In this document: piece after piece, positions 57,936 to 64,000 of the stretch
How positions within the stretch are numbered: position 1 is the first letter of the stretch
How the letters are laid out: every line of letters starts with the position of its first letter
NCBI RefSeq assembly: GCF_000004075.3
Contig: NC_026657.2
Span: 7,006,001 to 7,070,000, forward strand
Source: Cucumis sativus
Lineage: Eukaryota; Streptophyta; Magnoliopsida; Cucurbitales; Cucurbitaceae
Length of the DNA: 64,000 nucleotides
Direction: 5' to 3'
The notes under the pieces: generated by a model
Told to the model about the DNA's origin: nothing
Databases searched by the model: none
The model's input: only the letters and a program-made list of their open reading frames with translations
Program-made: the position numbers and the translations under genes

Positions 57936-59530
57936 TCCACCGGTGGCCGACGACGTCCAAGTACGGCCTCGCAATAAAAAAGGGCATGAAATGACCGTTA
58001 CGTCCTTAGGAATTGAAGTGGAATGACCGTCGAACCCCTTAATGGCCGGTGGATGCGGGTCGGGTTATTTTTCCGAATCCGGATTTGGAAAAAGGACATG
58101 GTTTTTAATTTTATTTACAAAAACAGCATCTGCCTAATGGGAGCATTTTGAAGGTTGGCCTCCTTTTTACCCCACTTTGGAAGATTAGATTTGGTTTTTC
58201 CTTTTTCTCTTTTTCTTCCAACCCTTACCCTCCACCTCTTTATTCATTTTCCCTTATTTAGCAATTTTCAATAACCTATAACAAAAAACATATATATCAA
58301 TTTCATTCATTTATCAACTCTTTATTCTCTAAATAATAAATTAATTAGGAAATTTTCAATTAACCAAAATATATTTTTCTTTTAGAAAATATAAAAACTA
58401 ATAACTTATGTGATGAGTTTGGATTTTTTAATATTGAAGTATAGTTAAGAAATTAATTTCAAACTTTAAGGAATCAAATTATAGGACCAGGTTTAAATTC
58501 TTTGACAAAATACATATATAAATATAATCAAATACTTTAATATTTTAATCACTTTTATTAGAAAACAATACTTTTCAAATTTTAAACTCATTTTTCCAAA
58601 ACATAAATAACAATTAATTCCCAGGCTAAAATCATGTTTTTTTTTATATAAATAGAAATAAAAAAATGGTAAAGCATGCCACTTGAGGGGGGAAAAAAAA
58701 AGAATTTATCCCCTTAACCTTCCTAAACTTTTCTTTTACTCATGGGTAGTTAAAAATATTGTGAACAAATTATTCCATTTTTAAACTAATTTATTTGTAA
58801 AAAAAAATAATAATAATAAGATAAAAGATTCCACTAAACAAAATAAATGATCCTAAATTCATTTTCTAAACTAATTTATTGGGAAAAAGAATTAAAAAGT
58901 TCATATGCTTCTTCATAAACATTTCATCGTCCCCTAAACCCATTTTCAACATGCAATTTTCTTTCTTATATTAATATTTTGATGGGATTCAGTTGTTTCA
59001 CTTTAGAAGTTAGTTTTTGAAAATATTCGATCCTTTTAAAGAAGTTTTTTAAAAATAGAAAAAATTTATAAATTACTATTTTTTAAATGTTTTATTTTTT
59101 ACAATTTCTCTTTTTTTTTAAAAAAAAGTACAATATTCTTATGAATAGTTCCAAATATTTATACTTAAGAAATTTACCATGTGTATATAAAAGAGATAAA
59201 TATCTCTTTAGTACGAGACACTTAGAGAAGATCAAGAATTCATTTAATAATTTTTTACTATTATAATTTAAGGATATATATTATTTATTATAATAATTTG
59301 TTTGGAACTCAAAGATTGATTTGATCATTTTTAATATATGATAAGTTTGAATATATATATAAATGTTTGTTACTTTTGAGATTAGGATATAAATGATAGG
59401 ACAAGGCTTTAAATATATATATATATATAGTCATAAAATAATAATTATTATAATTATAATGAGTGAGAGAGAAATAAAGAAATATATAAATAGAAAAAAG
59501 AAAGAAAGAAAAAGAGAGAAAAAAAGAGGA
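57936..59530. other. Intergenic, AT-rich
   Basis: Apart from GC-richer DNA next to the JAR1 promoter (57936-58080), no gene is recognised. A (TA)n run at about 59412-59430 precedes a GA-rich tract (59460-59530). Confidence 0.5.
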
Positions 59531-59532
59531 AA

Positions 59533-59736
59533 ATGAAATTAGAAGGGGCGGCTGAGTATTGTGGACTTGCGGCGGCCGAAAAGGCGAACCCACGTCGGCG
59601 GTTCATAGTAGTGGTAGCCGTTTTTCTCAATTTTGAGTTTAACCAAAAATTCCCCAACTCTAATCTTTTTTACTTCTATTTCGTTTCAAATAAATCATAT
59701 CATACATGTAATATACACGTGTTTCTGTTGGTATAA
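59533..59736 (+). other. Isolated GC-rich small ORF, doubtful
   Basis: A 67-codon frame beginning MKLEGAAEYCGLAAAEKANP follows a TATA-like run (about 59412-59430) and a GA-rich leader-like tract. Its first 35 codons are much more GC-rich than anything within 2 kb on either side, then the sequence falls back to AT-rich. The opposite strand is also open (about MNRRRGFAFSAAAS). I recognise no family on either strand. It could be a small protein, the remains of a first exon, or a chance island. Confidence 0.2.
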
Positions 59737-62700
59737 TATCTTTTAGATTGAGAAATAAAAAAATCAAAGTTATTGGTGGTTCATGTCGTAAACAAATTGT
59801 ATCAAAATCACAACCTTGACTTAATCGTATAGCTTGTTACGATACTAACCATACAATGAAAAAGCTTGATAAAGAGGAGTTGACATGATTAAGAAGGTGA
59901 TTGCTTTGAGAGGAGAATTGACAAAATTCTATGTTTGGTAGATAAGGGAAAAAAAACTAAAATCCCGAAGATTATATCTAGCAAAATATGTTAAGAAACT
60001 TTATAATATATATTATATTCTGTTGATCATTGGTTATTTTAATAAATGTGGTGAAATTGATGGGGAATTATTTTAAAAGAAAAAGAAGAGATTAAATCTT
60101 TTTTTGTTAGAAAAATTTGGACGGCAACACTATTTCATATAGAAGCTTACAAAAGAAAAAAGGAGAAAGAGGCATTATATGATTCAAAAGTGAATAATAA
60201 TAATGATAAACTTAATAGAATGAAACACATATTTTAGAATATAAACAAAAACTTTAATAATTTCTTTTGCTAATGATAAATAAAATAAAACATTGAAAGT
60301 AAAACCCCCATTATATTTTGTGGGTTATTCTTCTCTTTCTATGTCTTACATATATCCCACTTTCTCTTTCACTTTTGTCTCATAATAATACCTTTTTTCT
60401 ATATCTCTAAATAAATAATAATGCCTTTTTTTTAACCATTAATAACAACTTGCAAATTTCTTTTTTCTTTGGGGGGTTTATCTTCACTATTAATTTCCTT
60501 ATCTTGTACAACCCATTGTTATCTATTGACATTGGAAAAATACTAAAATGCTACCTAAGTCAGTGTCCTTTAACTACTAGGGTATGCATTATATTCATCA
60601 ATGCCTACTAGCTCTCTTCTACTTACATCCTCTCATCACATACTTTTATTAATTTCAATTTGTTCTATGCTTCTAATTATGCTACCTATATGTATTTAAA
60701 GTACGATCCTAATGATATTACACGTATCCCTTTTGTCCAACAATAGTTTGATTTGTAGTTTTGTATTTAAAGTTAAAAGTTCGATAATAATCTAACCTTT
60801 AATTGGTTGAAAAATAATGCGATGAAATTTGTGCGAATGAGTCACTCTCTCATACTACACATGAAAAGGACGAGAGATGTGAAATTTATATTTGAAAATG
60901 TTGTTATTACTTTGTCAAATTAAGCACGGCTCAACCGACGTAAGTACATTCCCAACCAAGAAGTTAAAAAAATTGAATATTTTTTATCTCTTACATATTT
61001 CTAAACTAAAGAAAAGATACTTGTCACACGTATTATTAGAAAAACTTGTGAGATAAACCATGCAAATGGATCTCAGGACCATTCTTCTTTTCTACTATAT
61101 AAATTCAATGTGCTATTGCTATTCCTATGGTTCGAATCAATTAAAGTCTAATCTAGAGATGTTCATTCAACTTGTAGAGTGAGTCCCTGAAGAGACACGG
61201 AATGGGGGAGAGAGTATAAATTATTTTTTTCGATTGACATTTCAGGCCCAAAGACAGAGACATGAATACATTCCTCAACCTCACCCTAAAAGAAAGTGTA
61301 TATATACACGTACATATGTATGTGTGTATGTATAAAAAAAGCAAAAAATAGGATGCCAAGATCATGGGTGGAGATTAACGTCCTACTAATAGAGATTTCA
61401 AGATAAAACAAAAAGATAAAAGAGAGATAAAAGTATTAGTGAATTAATATTAGAATTAAAATAATATCCCTTTCTACTTACAAGAAAATTAAAATAATAT
61501 TAGTGAATTAATCCAAAAAAAAAAAGAGGGGGGTTTAATTACCAAAAATGGCACCTTGAGATTCACTTTAAATTAATTTTTCACCTTAATTCTTATTAAA
61601 TTAAAGAAGAAAAAGGGGGAAAAAACAAGAGAAATAAAAGTATATATACACATGTGGTTGTGAAATGATGAGAAGAGTTGAACATTGAAATTAGTGCTTG
61701 CTTTTGATGGTTGTGGGTTGCTTAAACGACTGATTAGGGATTTTCATGGTCCAAACATGACCACAAACACGACTTGTTTCTTCCATCTTTATCTTCGTCG
61801 AGACGAAGATTTATCGAAAGTAGTCTGTCAAATAATCGAGTTTTATGAATGAAAGAAAAAAAAAAAAAGGAAGATCATCGAACAAAAAAAATATACAATC
61901 GCCATTTACGATATCTACTAGATTATTGACAGTAACATTTTAGTTTAACATTAGCTAAAAGATAATGAGTGTTTAAATTCATAAAGATTAGTTCATAATA
62001 AATATTTTAGGACTGATTTTATTTAAATATGAGCTTTTGATAATTATGAAATAGTTAAAATGGTTTTTGATAAAGTGAAAATCACTCTAAAACATAGTTT
62101 TAATCATTCAAAACAAAATATAATAAAATGAATATCGGATTGCTCCAAATCATTACATCGATGGTTCAATAATAAATAAAAACAGTATAAGTTAAAGAAA
62201 TTTCTATACTACTGTAGCGCTATAAATTTTAAAGGTTCGACGGTGTGATTTTAAACGATAATTTCCACATACACGAGTAAATTAATTTTTGTTGTTACTG
62301 TTCATTTCTTTAAAGGGATAAAGTAACAAAGTGATCTTATAATAATATTTATAGCATAGTTGGAAATAGTTGTATATATTATATACTATAAAGTATAAAC
62401 CCAACTTTATTGGGTAATTCGATGCCTCGATTTTACTAAAATAAGTTCAACTTTGGTCACTAAACCGTTTGAAAACACAATATATTTCCATCAACTTTAT
62501 AACATTAATTCAGTTTTATTCAACTTTAAGTTACTCATTAACAATGTTCACTCAATAATAAAGTGTTTTTTCTTTCCCTAAATGCTATTAAACAAACATT
62601 TGAATCTATTCACTTTTAACAAAAAAAAAAAATTAAATTAAATTAAAGTACGATAATTATTAAATTTACAAATTACAATCCAATCGAAAATAATTGAATA

Positions 62701-64000
62701 TTATTAATATTATTTTGAGTTTATTAAATCGCCTCTTCATAGCTCCTACACGAAAATTTGGTATTGTGTCAATATCAATGAAATAAACAGTTCAATTGTA
62801 GCATAACTCAACTAGTTAAAATAAAACGTGTAGATGCAAGAATCGAGTATTGATGTAAAAAATATATAATTTTAATTATTTATTAACATGGACGGCAGAA
62901 AATTATTAGTTGAATATTTGTGTGTATATCTCTATCGTATGTGATTAGATTGTTGAGCTTATAGAGTGGACCAATCTTTATTGGTTGGACTTTTGGTAAC
63001 TCTTTTCGATTATTGCATTAAAGTTAGAATCAAAGTTTCGTGCTCTTTCCTTTTTACGTACGACAACTAATATTATTGTCGTATGTGTTAAAAACTTAAA
63101 AAGAAACCGAATAAACCATCTTATCTATTATATTAATGTTAATTACTTATTAAATTAATTTGAAAAGAGAGTGAATGCTAATTACTTACTAAATTAAGTT
63201 TAGTTTGACGAAAAAAACATATACTTAAACATGTTAAATATTTGTTTTAATGCAAATAAGAGAATTAATATGAACACAATTAGATATAAATGTGGTCTTT
63301 AATAAACTGTATGATGATGTTAATTATATATTTGTTTGAACAATGTTTGCATGAATATTTTTATAAATGTAAAGTTAGATAAATTAAGATGTAATTAGAA
63401 ATAATTAGGTTTATAAAAAGTGGAAGAAAAGTCAATATATGAGAGAGTGTGAGTGAGACCACTTATTATTGGGCATTGGATTAATTGTTTTGTGGTCCAA
63501 AATCAATTGTGTATTTATACACAAAATCACTTTCAAATATGAAAAGCAAACCGACAATCAATTCTACAATTTCTCTCTTTAATTTCCAAACCCTCACTTA
63601 ACTAATTTTCCGAACTATATCATATACTAAATAGCCTCTCATTTTTCTTCTTCTTCTTGCCTTCTATGGCAATTAAACGTAATTAATTTAATCGACTAAT
63701 GAAAAGATTAGAATCGTGCATTATCCATCCAAAGTATATTAATACAAGGTTAATGTATATTCGATAATAAAAAAAGAAATGAAATGTAAAAGAGTGGAGT
63801 TAAGAGAATTGATTTTATTTATACTTTTTGGTTTATAATGGTAAGAGAATGTCCCACAAAGCTTTAGTCAATATTGAGGATTGAGACATGTCGTATTGAA
63901 GATGGAGATTTTGAATATGCGTTAGTGTTCATCGAAATGGATATCTCTTGTTAAAGTGGTCCATCATGTATTCATACAAATCATCCTCTTAAACCCGTAA
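59737..64000. other. Intergenic, AT-rich, no recognised gene
   Basis: Only AT-rich DNA with short A-tracts (for example 61515-61526 and 61857-61868) is seen. No credible coding frame, tRNA, microRNA hairpin or terminal-repeat element was found. Any gene beyond the right edge cannot be judged. Confidence 0.5.

Noticed and set aside
61129-61140. A tRNA B-box-like word GGTTCGAATC
   Set aside because: No matching A box or cloverleaf stems surround it.

Overview
This window is plant nuclear DNA. It is AT-rich, with spliced genes whose introns follow GT-AG, long AT-rich intergenic stretches, microsatellites, and a set of plant-only genes (PYL receptor, TROL, WRKY, UGT72, EDR4, JAR1/GH3). The protein sequences look eudicot. 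A cucurbit such as Cucumis is my best guess, but that rests on general sequence feel and not on a decisive marker.

Layout. 1-1200: the last two coding exons of a subfamily-I PYR/PYL abscisic acid receptor (+). 2924-7034: an eight-exon chitinase-domain-containing protein 1 gene (+). 8877-12407: an eight-exon thylakoid rhodanese-like protein TROL/STR4 gene (+) with a Harbinger-type MITE in its last intron. 13.8-17.5 kb: a group III WRKY gene (+) preceded by a second, older-looking copy of its own promoter block. 18.6-30.9 kb: a tandem array of four intact five-exon NADPH-dependent reductases of the dihydroflavonol/anthocyanidin reductase type (all -), plus a decayed fifth copy. 33.8-39.8 kb: two intronless UGT72-type glucosyltransferases (-), a broken third copy between them, and a decayed antisense piece of nuclear 18S rDNA. 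42.1-45.9 kb: an EDR4-like zinc-ribbon protein (-). 51.8-52.1 kb: a small plant-specific protein of unknown function (-). 54.4-57.9 kb: JAR1-type jasmonoyl-amino acid synthetase (-) with an intron in its 5' leader. 57.9-64 kb: no recognisable gene.

Exon joins were worked out by hand. For every complete multi-exon gene the joined length is an exact multiple of three and ends on a stop codon, which gives good internal support. UTR and promoter limits are much less certain.

The genes do not form a single pathway. Several act in hormone or stress responses (ABA perception, JA-Ile synthesis, WRKY, EDR4-like) and two families act in phenolic metabolism (reductases, UGT72). The main evolutionary story is in the reductase array. 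A block of about 3.5 kb (20.1-23.55 kb) was copied to 26.4-29.95 kb, and one of the four genes (B) appears to be a functional chimera, with its 5' part from the A/C type and its 3' part from the D type. No intact or broken retrovirus-like or other virus-like element was recognised.
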